Shown here: positions 34,490 through 49,329 of the stretch, in pieces
Layout of the letters: each line of letters begins with the position of its first letter
Position numbering within the stretch: position 1 is the stretch's first letter
Assembly: GCF_001411555.2 (NCBI RefSeq)
Contig: NC_049912.1
Span: forward strand, 24,251,722-24,315,721
Reading direction: 5' to 3'
From: Juglans regia
Lineage: Eukaryota; Streptophyta; Magnoliopsida; Fagales; Juglandaceae
DNA length: 64,000 bases
Program-made: the position numbers and the translations under genes
Notes under the pieces: generated by a model
The model's database searches: none
What the model was told of the DNA's origin: nothing
The model's input: only the letters and a program-made list of their open reading frames with translations

Positions 34490-34960
34490 TAAGATTCTAT
34501 TTAGATACAGAAACGTTTTATTTCATCTTATTATTATAATTTTTTTAAATTTTTATATAAAATATAATAAATAATTTAATTTTTTTAAATCTTAAAATAA
34601 TAATAATATTAAAAAATAATATTCTAATAATATTTTATTTACTGTTCCTAACAAATATTGGCATGCTCTGTGCCATCCATGCCTTTCTAGTTATACAGCA
34701 TTATCAAGTGGATCATTATCCTCATCATCGACAACTTGCACATACATTAGAGTTTGTTTATTTTTACAGATGAAATGAGTTGAAATTAAAATTAAAATTA
34801 AAAAATTAAATAAAGTATTGATATAATATATTTTTTAATATTATTTATATTTTAAAATTTTAAAAAATTAAAATTTTTATTTTATTTATATTAAAAATTA
34901 AAAAAATTATAATAATTAAATAAAATGAGATATTTTTTAAAAATAAACAAGACCTAAAAG
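34490..34960. mobile_element. Two adjacent AT-rich MITE copies
   Basis: The piece at 34490-34645 resembles the GATGAGATGAGATG family core (AATATTATTTTTTAATATTATTATTATT, inverted). The piece at 34745-34960 has inverted ends GTTTGTTTATTTTTACAGAT and AAAAATAAACAAGACC and matches 47570-47785. Confidence 0.45.
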
Positions 34961-36130
34961 TTTCTTGTCAAAACCTCTCCAGTGGGGGGGGGAAAGAAAG
35001 CTTGTTGTAGATGATTCATGATTGCACACAGGGCAGCATTTAAACAAACAGTAAATGCAGGGGGTTCTTGGCATCTTATGGAACATATATCAGCTTGAGG
35101 GCTAGCTTGAGAGAGAGAGAGAATATGGGGCAGGGGCATGAGTACTGTAGCAGAATAGATGTAATGAAATGTACAGATACAGCAAGACAGCTATAGTAAT
35201 GTTGTTTGGTCCAAAAATAAATGCTTGAGACTGATTTCTTTGGAAACTGGGGACCTTGTGCTTCTCCAACCTCATCTATTCTTTTGGAAATAGGTATCAG
35301 AATCTCTTTCAAATTGCCAAATTGCTCATCCATCTTATTTTGTCTCTTTATTTGGTTGTCTTCACATTCTCAAAAAGCTTTGAATGGACGGACACCCATC
35401 AAAGGCTCAAAGCATATTATAACTTTTATGAAATACTTCTTCTTGCTTCTTGAGGTTTCTTTTTTGTGGTTATCTGTGTGGCTTCATTTTTTTTTTTTTT
35501 TTCTTCTTAATTTCTTCACCTTTTCCCCTTAGGATTTATCTGCACGTTTTTTCTTCCGATTTTATTTAAAAATATTTAAATATATTAAAAAATAAAAAAA
35601 AATAAAAACCATTGAACAATAAGTCTAACAGTAAAAATGAGACGACAGAATAACCTTACTTTAAATATAAAATATAAAAATAAATAATTACCGATACATA
35701 AAATTTCTCATTAAAATTATATGGTCAATCCAAATAAAGATTTCTTGATGTGACAAAGTGCACAAGGATAAACTTCCTTTTTTTTTTTTTTTTTTTTAAA
35801 GTTTTGACGAAAGCTAAACTTTCTTTCTTCACTCGGTATAATTTTCTTCTATGAATCATTTAATTTGTACTTTAGAGTTAAAAAGACAGAAAAAAAAATT
35901 ATTGCTTGCTTTTGACTCCAAAGTCAATAACACAATTTTCTCAGATACAACTGATATACAGTACTCACTTTTGTAATACGCCACTTCTATTATCTGTAAA
36001 ATATATAAGGGATTACATGTGAAATAGCTCTGGCATGATTTTATTGGTAGGGAATCCGCCACGTGTCAGATCTTTAACCTCATACCTCAGAATCTCAGGA
36101 AAATTAAGCTAGACAACTTCATGTAACTGT
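34961..36130. other. Upstream of the zinc-knuckle/Plus3 gene
   Basis: No supported gene. The right end becomes CT-rich (CTCTCTCTCAGAAACCCCTC), typical of a plant leader. Confidence 0.4.
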
Positions 36131-36169
36131 TGTGGCAGGACGCATGGCAGGCTAGCTCTTTGTAACTGG

Positions 36170-36252
36170 CCTGACTCTCTCTCAGAAACCCCTCCTCCCT
36201 CTCTCTCTCAAGATCCACGCATTCCCTCTCTTTCTTTCTCCTTCATTTCACT

Positions 36253-36283
<31 letters not shown>

Positions 36284-39200
36284 AATATCTTGTACTTCCC
36301 TGGTTGGAGTACTGTGTATAATAAAAGAAGTGGCCGCAGAAGGAAGGCAATTCTGGTGGATTTGAGGGACTGAGGTAAGTGGGTCTCCACAAATCATTCT
36401 CGATGGCTATTCTTTAATTTTGTAACTCTCTTTGTAACTCCATAGTCTATTGCCTTGACCCTCCGTAGCTTCTGATACATGCATTTCTTCGAATAACAAT
36501 GGTGTTTAGTTTTTATTCTTTCCTGATTTCTAGGCTATAGCTTACTGTCGAACAATAAGTAGAGAATCTGACATGTTTAGTTAAGTTTATTGCGACGTAA
36601 TATATCTTGTCGTGGAGGAAAGATGGTTTGAGAAAATTCTCTTTGAATATTTTGTTTCCAGAGGGGGCCATTCTAGAATGGAATCGTCCTAATTGGGTTT
36701 TCTTCCTTGGAGTCACGATGTGATCTCTGTATACTGCATTACAATCACGTATGTTACTTCATTCTCGCTTTCACAATTCTTTTTGTTTGTTTAAATAATA
36801 TTGTTCTAGTTTAAGGATATTTTCATGGGTATATATACATACGTACGTGTGTGTGTATGCATATTTGTACGCGTTTGAGGTCCTGGTGAATTTTATTATT
36901 GAAGTTTTGACAATGAAAATACGGGCTAGGTGTTCATTTCATATTTATCGTGCCTTCAAAGCAGCATGATTCATTGGTTGATTGTAAAATGGACTGTAAT
37001 ATAGTTGTAAGAGTTGTAGGTAATTCATTCCGCAAACTATTGTCCAAAGTTATCTTAATGTAGCCTATCAGCAAAAGCAAACCGTCCATATTTATCATGC
37101 CTCTTCTAGCTGTTGTGGGCGTGCTCTTAATGTTTTAGAAAATTTTGTACTTATCAGCTAGTCCACGGAAGTAGTTTTGCTTGAAATGGAGCTTACTACC
37201 ATTTTAGTTGTACAAACTCTACATGTGGTCACTGGTCAGTATGGATTCACGAGAGGACTCTAGGACTTCTAAATGCCAATTTCTACTGCCATATGATCTG
37301 AAGATAACATCTTGTCAAATGTTAGGTCACAGTCAGGTTACATTTGATTTTGAGGCTATTGATAAATTTGCTTGACATAAACATTTACTCGCAGCTGACG
37401 ATGAATTCGATGAGTGGGTTTTGTAGGTCCTGTTTAATTTCCATCTCCTATCTTAAGAGATGGATAAGGAAGGTACTCTAGGAGGCATATTCTTTCCATT
37501 AATGGGATTAAAATTTTCACCTCTGTCAGAAGAGTCTTCATAATGATATTTACCTGTTGTCTTATAGGGGTTCAAATTGTAATCATAGGGTATTCATCTC
37601 CACTACTTATCGGACCCAGTCAGTTTTCAAGTGGAAGCAATTCACTAGTGTATTCTAATCTACAAATTCCAACAATATTCCTTGTATTGTGAAACTTGCC
37701 TCTTTCGCTAGAGAGAGAACTGGTTGTCATGATTATTACATTGTTCATGTGTAGTACCATGTAGAAGACTGATCTGGTCTCTGTTGGCATTTCAAGATCG
37801 CCTAGGAGTTGATCCAACCAAAGATGAATGTGGAAAATGAGAACCTAGAACCAGTGACTGATTTAGGACTTTCTGTGGGTTATTCTGACCGGTGCATTCA
37901 GAGACAACCGAAAGATGAAGGGGAAAGTGCAGGTGCAAATGCAGGTTCAAGGATAGACATGACATTTTTGGGCTCCAACCCCCTGTCTGAATTAGTCTGG
38001 TCTCCACATAAAGGTTTGAGTCTCAAATGTGCTGTTTGTGGCTTCACCGATAAAAAGGGCCCTCTTATGTGGGGTGCAGGATCAAGTAATGTGGCCTTCT
38101 CGCTGCCTCAAAGCATATCTGGCAAGAGGTCTGCTACTGGCAAACCTATAGATGAGGAAGTCATTACACCACAAGCAGCATTATATGCAAACGATAATGT
38201 CGCTGGTACAAATAATTCAACCAGATCCTCTACACGTCATGCTGGCATAATCCCAGGATGTGGCTCGAACAATAAAGATGAGACTGGTAAGGAAAATAAC
38301 TTTTCATGTTAACTTGTTAGGAAGGGAAGGTCTGGGATAGGCCTTGGCGAAAAAGAGTATTAAGTTGTATAAGGATGATTGCGAACCTCTCTCTCTCGTG
38401 TGTGTGATGTTTTCCCTTCAAAACCTGTTTAACAAAGCCTGGGAACTCTTGTTTGGCAGGACCTGTTAGTGATATGGAAGAAATGAGCTCTGCAGTGGAA
38501 TTATCTGTTCTACATATTGCTCAAGAGGATCACAGGAGAAAGAGTGAAGGTGAAGATATTTGTGCCACTACCAATCTTTGAATTCCTGACGGGTGCATGC
38601 TGGTATCTTTTCACTTTGTTATCCAGGAGATAGTTCTAGGCCGATCCCACAGATGAAACTGATCAATGGTTTATAACTGATTGATTGTATTGGTCTGGAA
38701 AGGGATCAAGACAGGGTTCTACTTTCTAAAAGAACCATTAAAAAGAGCACTTTGGTTATGCTCTAGACACACAAGCACTGCAAAGTGTCTTGCTGTTCAT
38801 ATTAAGCCGAAATTTTCTTTTATGTTCAACTTTTTTGAAAAATAATGGAGCTTTCGTATTTTTTTTGTCAAATCTGACATGCTATGAACTTCTGATTTAA
38901 TTTACCAACAGGCCAGGTAAATGGAAGGAATGCTGATACTTTATCTATTGAAATAGATGAAACTAAACCTGATGTGGTGGTGAATGAACCATTCTCTGCA
39001 GATCTTATTGGTGGAGGCAGAGATCTTGGAAGTGAACAAATACTTGGAATGAATATTGCTTTGGTCTCTGATGTTCATCCTGTGGATGAATGCAAAGGTT
39101 CTGAAACTTCAGTCAAGAATCTTAAGTCCCCAGGCAGAAGGCCTTTGGAAAAGCTTGAGCAAACTGCAGAGAATGAATTACGGACTCCAATTGGTGAAAA

Positions 39201-42200
39201 TGCTCGTGGTGCAGTGACTAAGATGGTAGAATCAGAATTTGCTCACAAACTGCAAAACAGCTTTGAGCACAACAAAGAGGTACTGGTACTTCAGAGAAAC
39301 ATAACTTTTCAAAGTGAACTATCCCCAGCTAACAGAAATTTCCATAGAAATCAAAGGAAAGGAAAGGAAAAGGCTCTATCTGATGGAGATATTAAGGAAA
39401 GATCATCGAAAGAGGGAAATGACAGCCACGAGAGTGTTGAAAGCTGCAACAGTGCTGGGTTGTTTTTAACACGCAAGAAGAGGCCAAGCTTTGAAGAATG
39501 CTTGATTTCTGGAAGTAAAAGAGTGAAGAAGCAAATTGAAAAGACACCCTGTTCAACATCCTATATAAGACAAGATAGCTCATTTATGAACTGGATAACA
39601 AGCATGATGAAGGGCTTCTCAAAACCGATTCTAGATGAGACACCTTCTCCTGCTCTTGTAATTGCACCTCCTGATCAAGGACATCAGGACCCTAATGATC
39701 AGAATCTTCTCGCATGCAACAAGAATCAAGATCTAGGATTAAAAAATATTGGCTTCCGATCAATTTTTCAGTCCTTATATGGGCCAAAGGTGAAAGGAGA
39801 AACAACATCATTGAATGCCAAAAATGAAATTGGAGAATCTAAGGAACATGAGCTGGCTAACAAGATGTGTAACATTAATGCTACGCCAACAGCCATTCGT
39901 GGGGATGATGATAACAAAGTCAAACCATTTCTGCGGCCAAATGAGAAGTTTGACTTACCAATGTCTGGAAATGGAGCAGCTTCAGCAACCCTGCCTAGGG
40001 TTTTTCCTTCAAAATTCTCTACCTTTCAGAAAATTGGAAAGACTAACTCCAGGGAGGATAAAAATTCATGCAGAGTGGAATTTGGTAGGGAAAAAAATGA
40101 AACAAGCTCCACTTCCACTCCGTGTAAAGATAAGATTAGGAGTGCAGAGAACATTGCTTCTGACCCACCATCCGAAGGGAAGTCATCTAATGATTTTAGC
40201 TACAGAAATGATCCTTTGGGAAGCTTGTGGATAACTCGGTTTTGTTCAAAAACTTATCGGCCCTTATTAAACCCAGATGATTGTAGCCAGAGTATTAGTG
40301 TGGGTGTTGAGTGCTCCAATGATTGCATGAGGCTTCTTCCTTGTCCTTGGAATCATGATGACAACAACCACAAAAGTTTGGCATTGAAGGAGCACTCAGC
40401 TGAGGATCCAATGCCTGCTTTGGGTAATGAATCACAGAAACGTCCTGCTGATACTGAGGCTGTCATTGGTTCTAAAAGGATGAAATGCCATAATCATCAG
40501 GAGTCTGCATACAAACTGAACCCTATATTGCCTTCCCCAAAATTTAGAAGTACAATGGAAATGTCTTCAATCTTTGCAAGAAGATTGGATGCCCTCAAGC
40601 ATGTCATGCCATCAGATGTAACAGATAATGCAAATGATGCGACAATAACCTGCGTCTTTTGCGGCATAGAAGGCCACCATTTACAAGAGTGTTCTGAGAT
40701 AACAGAAAATGAGATTGAAGATCTTCTAAGGAATTCCAATTCATATAAGGCAGCAAAAGAATTTCCTTGTCTGTGCATTAGATGTTTCCAGCTCAATCAT
40801 TGGGCTGTTGCATGTCCTAGTGCTTCCTCAAGCGGGAAACATCAAACAACAGGTGTTGCTTCTATGGCTGGTCCTAGCAAAATGCTGCATAAGGAAGGCA
40901 ATAGAGAAAATTTGAAGCTGCTGACTGGTTGGGGGAGACAATTTCTAGCTGCTTGTGATGAGAATGATCTTGGAATACCAAAGCATAGTAGATGGAAGCC
41001 AAAGGAAGTGATAGCCCCTGTAAAAACCATATCTAATGCAAACCTAATGAAGAAACACATTGCTCCAAGTTTTGGGGTAAACTATTCAAAAGAGCAGAAG
41101 ATCATGCTAGTCAAAAGGAAACTTTCAGATGTACCCAAAGGAATCTTCAACACCATAAAAGGCCTTCGTTTGTCACGCTCAGATATCCTAAAGTAAGTAG
41201 AGCATACTAACTAAAATATGTAATATCCCAGATCTAGTATGAGAGGGTGGTGAATGAGATTCTAGATTGTTTGGGAGGGAGAAGTTATTAGGGTTTATAA
41301 TATTCCAGGTGCTTCAATTGTATTATCGACTATTCCTTTTCAAGTGTAACTCCATACATGGTTTGGGCTTTCCATGAGTCGTTATAATGTCGCCAATAAA
41401 CTCTTGTTTTAATTACCGGCTTGACTGGAACTTCTCTAATATATGGAAAGTATACCTGTTCAATCACACTTGATATTACCTTTTGAAATTTCACTTGGGC
41501 ATTTTGAGGAAGTAGCAAATTTGATTCTTTTCTGGGGTTTCCTTTCTGATATAGACTCTCCATACTGCAGTCCAACTATAATCGTATGTTTTAATCATAG
41601 GAGACTTGCAAAGAAGTAAATTCAACCCAAAATGATATTTCAACCCAGCAAAGAAGCAAAACCTCATTTGTAGTTGGAGGAGCAAGTCCTACTCTATTAT
41701 TTCAATGAAGTGAATTGGCTTCCAAAAATTCCTTGGTTTTTTTTCCTATCAAATTGTTAACTGATTTTTTCTTCAAATTTGGGTGGGTTTATCTTGGTAG
41801 AACTTGATCTTCAAGCAGACTTTTAGTCTAGTAAACCATCCTTCTAGGGGATGACTTTGAACTTAATTCTTCCTACGGTGATCATCTCTCCAATTGATTC
41901 TCTTCGTGTGCTAAGAGAATATTTTCTGTTGCATGGGCACCAGATGGATGAATTCCTATATGTCATTGTCACATCTTGACGGTTTTTTCTTGCGGGTGCG
42001 GCTTGGGAAGTGGGAAAGACTGCAGGGAACTGGATATCATGTGGCCTGCATTACTGGTATAACTTGAATTAATTTGTGTTTGTTAGCTTGTTCTGATAAC
42101 AAATGAATTGATTGGCAGTAGATTTTTATATGGATATCAATTATTGGATCATCTTTATGTGCTTCTTTAAACCTTAACCGTAGCATGACTCTTTTCTCCA

Positions 42201-43464
42201 ATGATTTTATTCTTATTTTTCTTTTGGGTGCACAGGGAAGCAAAGAGAGAATTCACCACAGAATGCCAAAAATCCTGTGTGTGTAAACGTAGGTGGAAAC
42301 AAATTCTTAGTAGGGAGTCAATACATCTCCAATCATGATTTCCTTGAGGTAATAGTATGAGTTGAATTTGTAACCTATTGTTTCTTTGTCGTGCAGTGTT
42401 TTTATTCAAGCTTGCAGTCTCAATTGTGATTTACTTATTTCTGTATATTTTTATGTCTCTTTGTGGTTTTTTCCCTTTTTAGTGATTCCCTGTACGTGTT
42501 TACAATGTGTGCTGGTATTGCTAAGTCAAATAGTAGTTCTGTTTTTCATGAAATTGGTGTAAAGCAGACACCTTGTTTCTAATTCAGGGAGTACCAAACA
42601 TGACACAGTGCTAATCTGTTCCTCTTTGAATAAGATCTCAATGCCAACGACAGTTTCATTAGATATCTTACAACTAGAATCCCTCTTTTCCCTGATCCAA
42701 TTCCTCCACCACTGCAAAGTGCGAACCCTAGTTAGATTCAGGCATGATACAGCATAAACCCTAGTTGGAATTTGTTGTTGGGGCTAAGCAAAATAAATGG
42801 AAGAAATGACATTCCTTTCTATCAAAACCGAACCTTACTTCAAAATTATGCTATATATTTAGTCAACAGATTTACTTTTTTGTTTAATTATATTTACTTA
42901 TTTTTTTGGTGAAATTATACTTGTTCAAATTGTATAATCGTCAATTACTGACATCAGTAAATGACCCAGTGAGTTTGATTTAATTCAATTCCTCATCTTT
43001 CAGGGTTGGCATATTCTAACAGTATAAGGTCAGGAATGCCCCATGTTGATGGGTTCGAGAACTGGATAATTATGCGATTTAAAAAAAAAAGAGTAAAATA
43101 TCATATAAACCTAACAATGTGTAGACAGTGGAGTTTCCTATATCATCAAATATCAAGCCAATTGTTGTTATGTTCCACCTTTATAGTCAATCTTAATTTT
43201 TAGATCCTTTATCACAATGATAGTTTCAATTGTCATAAACAAGTCAAAGGGATGTTGATTGTCAAGGTGCCATCCTACAATTGGAATTAACAGTATTCTG
43301 AATCTTGCTTGGTACCCATACTATGTGCAATGGTGGAATCCCATCACATTTTGCAGGATGAGCTTATGACATGGTGGAATGCAACCTCTACGGACGGTGG
43401 CAAGATCCCATCTGAAGAAGATTTAACTGCAAAAATCAAGAAGAAAAGAATCTTAGGCTTATAG
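36170..43464 (+). CDS. CCHC zinc-knuckle and Plus3-like domain protein (1055 residues)
   Basis: A noncoding exon ends at 36374 (GAG before GTAAGT). Coding exons read 37824-38286, 38460-38549, 38912-41192, 41944-42056, 42236-42348 and 43357-43464, all in phase. The start [20 protein letters not shown] matches the plant family. Residues 1-720 are mostly disordered and hydrophilic, with one large 2.3-kb exon. Two zinc knuckles of CX2CX4HX4C form follow, [14 protein letters not shown] and [16 protein letters not shown]-terminal Plus3-like domain spans [34 protein letters not shown] and [17 protein letters not shown] across the last four exons. Plus3 domains (as in Rtf1) bind phosphorylated transcription factors or nucleic acid. 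A nuclear, RNA- or transcription-related role is inferred; no function is established. Confidence 0.88.
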
Positions 43465-44640
43465 CAATCTGGTGATTTCAGGAATTATCTATGCAAGTCT
43501 CGGCCAAGTACAATTGTAGGCACAGATGAAGCCAGAGTGTGCAAGCTACAAAACGGGCGAGCCTCATTGCATTCTGTATGTAAGTTTCTGAAATCCTTCA
43601 TGTTTGGTTATGTAAAGCATGTATGTCAAGCTGAAGTTATGGATTGTCCTCGAGTTGATGAAGAAGAAAATATTTTTGTTTATTTGTTTAGCCCAAGATA
43701 ATCATACTCCCGTTTTTATGGATTCAAATGATTTTGCTGGCCTGGACAGCAAACAAGTTGTCAGAAATGCTTTCTGAGATGATGGCACTTCCTTCACACA
43801 CAAAGTGGTCTAGCGGTATTTCTGGGGCCACTTTTCCTGGAAAAATTTGAGATTAGTGGCAGTTATATTGTGAAATGCCAATTGCCCAATGGCCCAATAC
43901 AATATACATAGCAGTTATACTTGAGTCCAAACTTTTAAGCATTGATCTATTGATTTTGAGAGGGGGTGAGGGAGATGCACATATACTTCCATGGACACTA
44001 GCTTGGGTATAGTTTCACTCGGAACGAGACTCGTTGGATGCGAGACACGTATTCCATATCAAGAGTGGTAGAAATGAGGAAGATTCAAGGTTTTGGTTCA
44101 ACTTCATGGCATATTGTTTCAGGTATGCATGGATTAACATTATTTTTTTTCAACTTAGAACTTCATAAGCAAAGTTCTGGTGAAAGATGATAAAAGGTAA
44201 TGATGAAAGATCCATAATTAGTCGGATTTTTCCTATATGGAAAAGCAAAAGAGCGTCTAATTAGTCGGGCCCAATGCACCGAGAAGAATATGCGTTTAGA
44301 AAATTCTCAAGGACAATGTTAGGGTGCATCTCAAATATGCACACCGGTGTAAATGGTTTTTTTCTTTTTCTTCTAAGCATTTTTTAAAGAAGACAAGATG
44401 AAACACCTACCACTAATCTCGACGGTGGTAAGAGGGCTGATATTCTCGACGGTGATTTTAGAAAATGCCTTTACCATTTATCGATGATAAAGAAGACAAG
44501 ATGAAACACCTACCACAGCTTTGTCACCTTTTCCTTTCCTTTAAATTATTCAGTGTGGCCACCCATCCCATCCCTGCCTCTCTCACGTCTTTTTGGCAAA
44601 AAAACATCATTACCGGCTTGAAGATATTATATAAAGTTAT
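43465..44640. other. 3' flank of the Plus3 gene
   Basis: Contains the 3' UTR, then sequence without a supported gene. A short duplicated phrase (AAGACAAGATGAAACACCTACCAC) occurs near 44390 and 44492. Confidence 0.4.
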
Positions 44641-47600
44641 GCTACATAAATCTAGTTTTGCATATTTTTATACATTTTAACGATGTAATTAGTTAAAATA
44701 ATTATTTTTATTAAAAAAAATAATATAGTCAATCGTATTAGTAAAGTATATAAAAAATACGTAAAAAATGATTGCACGTAGAACTTTTATATTATATATA
44801 TATATGAGTCTTATTATGTATAATCACGCATCAAATTGTATACTAATATTGATATAATTTTTTTTATTGCAAAAAAATAAAAGTTTGAGAGAATAAAGAA
44901 ATTCTTTATCTCATGAAAATTATTTTCATTATTTTATTAAACAAATATTTTATATATCAGTATTAATATATAATTTGATATGCGAACTCACTTGTAAGAA
45001 GATTTTATATATATAGTAGATATAATTCCCATCTCGTGGGCATCTTTTCTGAAGCTTTGTCGTTGAGTGTCATTAAGATATTCAACCACCGAAACCCATT
45101 AACTGAACAAGAACCATGGTGGTTGGACTTAGGAGAGGGAAACAAAAATAAAAACTTCAAATTTAAAAATTTGATGCAAAAGAGATTAAAAATAAAATAA
45201 AATAATAAAAGAGGTAGACACGTGCAGCATAGTCTTTTTATTTACCTATTAACGGTAGGTAAGCCAACCTTATCCCGTAACTATGCATGAACGAATATTG
45301 AAAGGTGATCTTTTCAATGAACAAGTCGTGCTATATAATTATTTACTTGATTCACCAATTTAGACAAAAGTTAATATATTGAAACGTACTATATAATTAT
45401 TTTTGCCTTTAAAAAAGTGTTAAGGTGTGTAAGTTCGTACAAATTTTATATAAAATAACTAATGGATCTATTTTTTTTTAATAAAAATACTGCTCAAAAT
45501 TTATATATTTTAAATTTATACAAATAATTATATATATATATACATATATTATGCGATCAAAATGCATCTTTATCTTTTAACGGATTTTTATGTTGCAGCA
45601 AATTTAACAGGTAAATAATTCTACTTATTATTTTCATTTTTTGTACATTATATTTATTTTAATTTTTTTATAATAAATATAAATATGTAATATATGAATG
45701 GTAAATATAATAACTTAATTAGCTTAATCAGAAAAAAATAAAAAAATAAATAATAATATTTAAATTGTGTAGGATGAAATGATTAATACAACTTCGAAAA
45801 AAAAAAAACATTATAACACATTAAAGAACGCCAGTGTATATAAAATATAATATGATATGAAAGTAAAATCTGTTTCATGTGATTGACATCTTTCACGTGG
45901 TATTCCCAGTAAATAAAAAAAAAATCAATTTACACTGCTTGTACGGTAATTTGAAATACGAAAAAGCCATGTCAGTGCTTTTCAGAAGACTGAAGACCAG
46001 CGCTTCCACTGCAGGACACTGTTTTATCAGAAAGGCTGAAACCTTCACGGGCTGAAGACCAGCGCTTTCGCCCCACAACCATCCTCGTGGAAATTGATTC
46101 TAAGCACAATATTTTTATAAAAAAAATATTTTATAAATATAAAAAATAATTATTTAACAATTTTAAAAATAATTAATATTTTTATTTGATATTTTACAAA
46201 AATGATTTGATTAAAAAAAATATTTTGATTTTATAATATTATTATAAAATATATTATAAAAAACAAACATTGGGTAGGTAATTTATAAATTATTATTACT
46301 TATTTATAAATAAAATAAAATCATTACAAATACTAGGTAAAAATTTGTAAGACTCGCGTCTATCTCATTTTTAAAAAATTAAATTCATCTTATCTCATTT
46401 CTAATTTAAACATGCAAAATTTGTAAAAATTATTTTATCGTATCTCAACTTAACAATTATACTATTATTTATAGATCATTTATACTCATCTCATCTCATA
46501 TCTGAATCTAAACGAATCTTAATTCAATTATATATATATATATATTTTTTGGCAAAAAAGGGTAACTGACGGTCCAAATCCACCGCCACTAGCTTAATTA
46601 ATTATGATTTACTTAATTAATATGTTGATACTTAAATTTTAAAATTAAAAAATCTTCTGAATTATTATTATTATTATATTATTGACGATATAATAAAAAT
46701 GTAAGCACGAAAGCAGGTAAGTCCCCCTCCACCCCTCCCATTAATAATAATTTATCAATATATTATTAATGTTAACATCATAAATTTTGTTTTCTTTACA
46801 CATTTATAATGGGAGGGTGAGAAAGAGATTAATTAGATTAGTAAAATTTAAATAGTCAAAAACTAAACTTCAGAGATTAATTTTATTGCAATTTTAGTTT
46901 TTAAGGTTATTGAAACTAGAAAGAGAGAGGGAATTATTTATTTTTCTTGCTATTAATCTCAACTTTAGTGTTTTTCTACGAGGTATAATATCAATAGAGA
47001 AGAGCTACCGTCAAAAATATTTTATAAAAATAAATTTATAAAATGATATAATTTAATATGATCTATGAAATTTCCATTACAATTAAAATAATTTTATAAT
47101 TTAATATAACACATAAAGTCACATTAATTTTTTAATATATTTTTATAAAATTACTTTACGAAAAGGAAAATACACTAGTCATAAATAAATTACATAAAAA
47201 TAATTTTCACAAACTGATGTAGGATGATGTATTTCATCAAAATATAAAATTATTTTTGTTATAAAATAAATTTAACTGATTACATGAAACTATATCAATT
47301 TATAAAATTATTTTTTATCTAATCTCTTTAACTCGTTTGTATTCACAGTTCATCTCACTACTATTCATTACTATTTAGCAATTTTAACTCATAAATCTCA
47401 TTATTATTTATAATTTATCTCATCATTATTTATAATTCATCTCAATTTATCTTAACTCATCTTCGAATCCAAACGAGAGAAAGCTAGAGAATTCATGCCC
47501 TCTGTTTTGTGGTGGAAACCATTCATCCAATAAAGATCAGCCTCATGCATGTTATCAGCAATTTGTATAAAATAAGATTTTGTTTATTTTCAAAAAATCA

Positions 47601-49150
47601 TCTTATCTAATATAATCATTATAATTTTATTAACTTTTAATACAAAATAAAATAAATATTTTAATTTTTTAAAAATTCAAAATAAAAATAATATTAAAAA
47701 ATATATTATAACAATTAACAATACTTTATTCAACTTTTTAATTTTAATTTTAACTCATCTCATCTCATCTGCTAAAACAAACCAGCCATCTCTTATTTTT
47801 TTAGTTGAAAGGAATAATAAAGTAGTTGATAATCATATCTTTAAAAATATATTGATTTCAAACTCTCTTATTTGCTTCAGTTAAACCCGTTTATTATCAT
47901 TATAACTAAAGTAATCCTAGATATATATTTTTAGATGTTTAAAGTTTCATCTTTCTTTTTTGAAAAAAAAAAGTAAGGTTTGTTATTAAAAAAATATATA
48001 TATATATATATATATATATTAGATATAATTTTAGGATGTGTCTCGTTTGCTCTATTTGAAAAAAAAAAACAAAATTTACTATTAAAATTTTTTTCATATA
48101 AATTTAATATTTAATAATTTTTTTAAAATCACACCAAATGTGCACACCCAAAATGCACAAGCCTGCATTTTCTTGTTTTCCGTTTTTATTTTTATATATT
48201 TAAAAAAGTTATCATTTGTATACATGTGTTTTTTTTACATAAAAAAAATGCACTGATAATATTTGGAGTGTATATTTAGCATCTACCATCATATTTTTTT
48301 CAAAATAAAAACGCGAGACTGAAAAGAAAATTTCCTATAAATTTTATATTTAGTCATTATTTTTCAAAATGCAAAAAATTTAATCAATTTAGAACACTCT
48401 CATTAAATTATGTAAATACAAATAAAGTTAAAAGTTTGGCTAATAGAGTATAAAAATGTGCTGCATTAGATTATGTAAATATAAACAAAAATAACTTTTA
48501 ACTATAATAAACTAAGTCCTTGAGTCATATTTAGTGTTTACTGTAGCTAGACTAAAAGCATTGAAAAATTATTTATTCCCTCGTAAACACTCTTTCTTTG
48601 CACTTTGATTGTCTGGGAAACAAAGTTATTAATGTAAAAATTATTTTTGAGTTTTTAGAAATTTAGTTGTTTTAGGAAATAATTTCCTAAAACCAATTTT
48701 TTAAAACCACTATAATATTCACCTCTATTTTATTTTTCTCCAATTTCCTTTCAAAAGGCTATCTCCCGTGCATCTTTTACTTATTAATTAAGATTTTTAC
48801 TGTTTGTATTTACCAATTATATATGTTAATTATAATTAACATTTTTACAATTTATCTCTATCTTTTTTTATTATGATTTTTATCGTTTGTCTCTATCAAT
48901 CATATGTTAATTATAATTTAATTATTAATTAATATATAATGGATAGAATTGTAAAATATTAAAAAAATAAAGTTTAAAAAAGATTATTATATTTTTATTA
49001 TATTTATTAATAGATAGATAATTTAATGTAAAAATAAATTTTAAATAGAATAGTTAAATATAAAATTATGAAATATTAAGCAAATTATAATTTGACATTT
49101 ACATAATCAGAATGTTTAAACAACCCCAACATAATTTCTGATATAATAAC
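44641..49150. other. Long AT-rich gene desert
   Basis: About 4.5 kb without a supported gene. It holds partial GATGAGATG-family MITEs (about 46360-46515 and 47330-47480), a MITE at 47570-47785 matching 34745-34960, a TA microsatellite at 47996-48019 and a duplicated CTGAAGACCAGCGCTT at 45990 and 46052. Confidence 0.5.
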
Positions 49151-49329
49151 GATCATCTAAAGTCAGCACCAAGCTGGCTGGCTCCACAAACAAACACAAT
49201 CTTCTTTCTAGGTCCCCAATCTCGATCTATCCATTAAGCTCGGCAAGCTTCTCAACTTCAGCTCCGGCCTGCCTTTGATTAGTTTCCTCTTGTTTTGGGA
49301 CGTGTCCTCCTCCTCTGAGTATCAACAAG

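Noticed and set aside
39392..41060. Several frames within the large zinc-knuckle/Plus3 exon on other frames
   Set aside because: Shadows of the 740-codon exon; no similarity or start context of their own.
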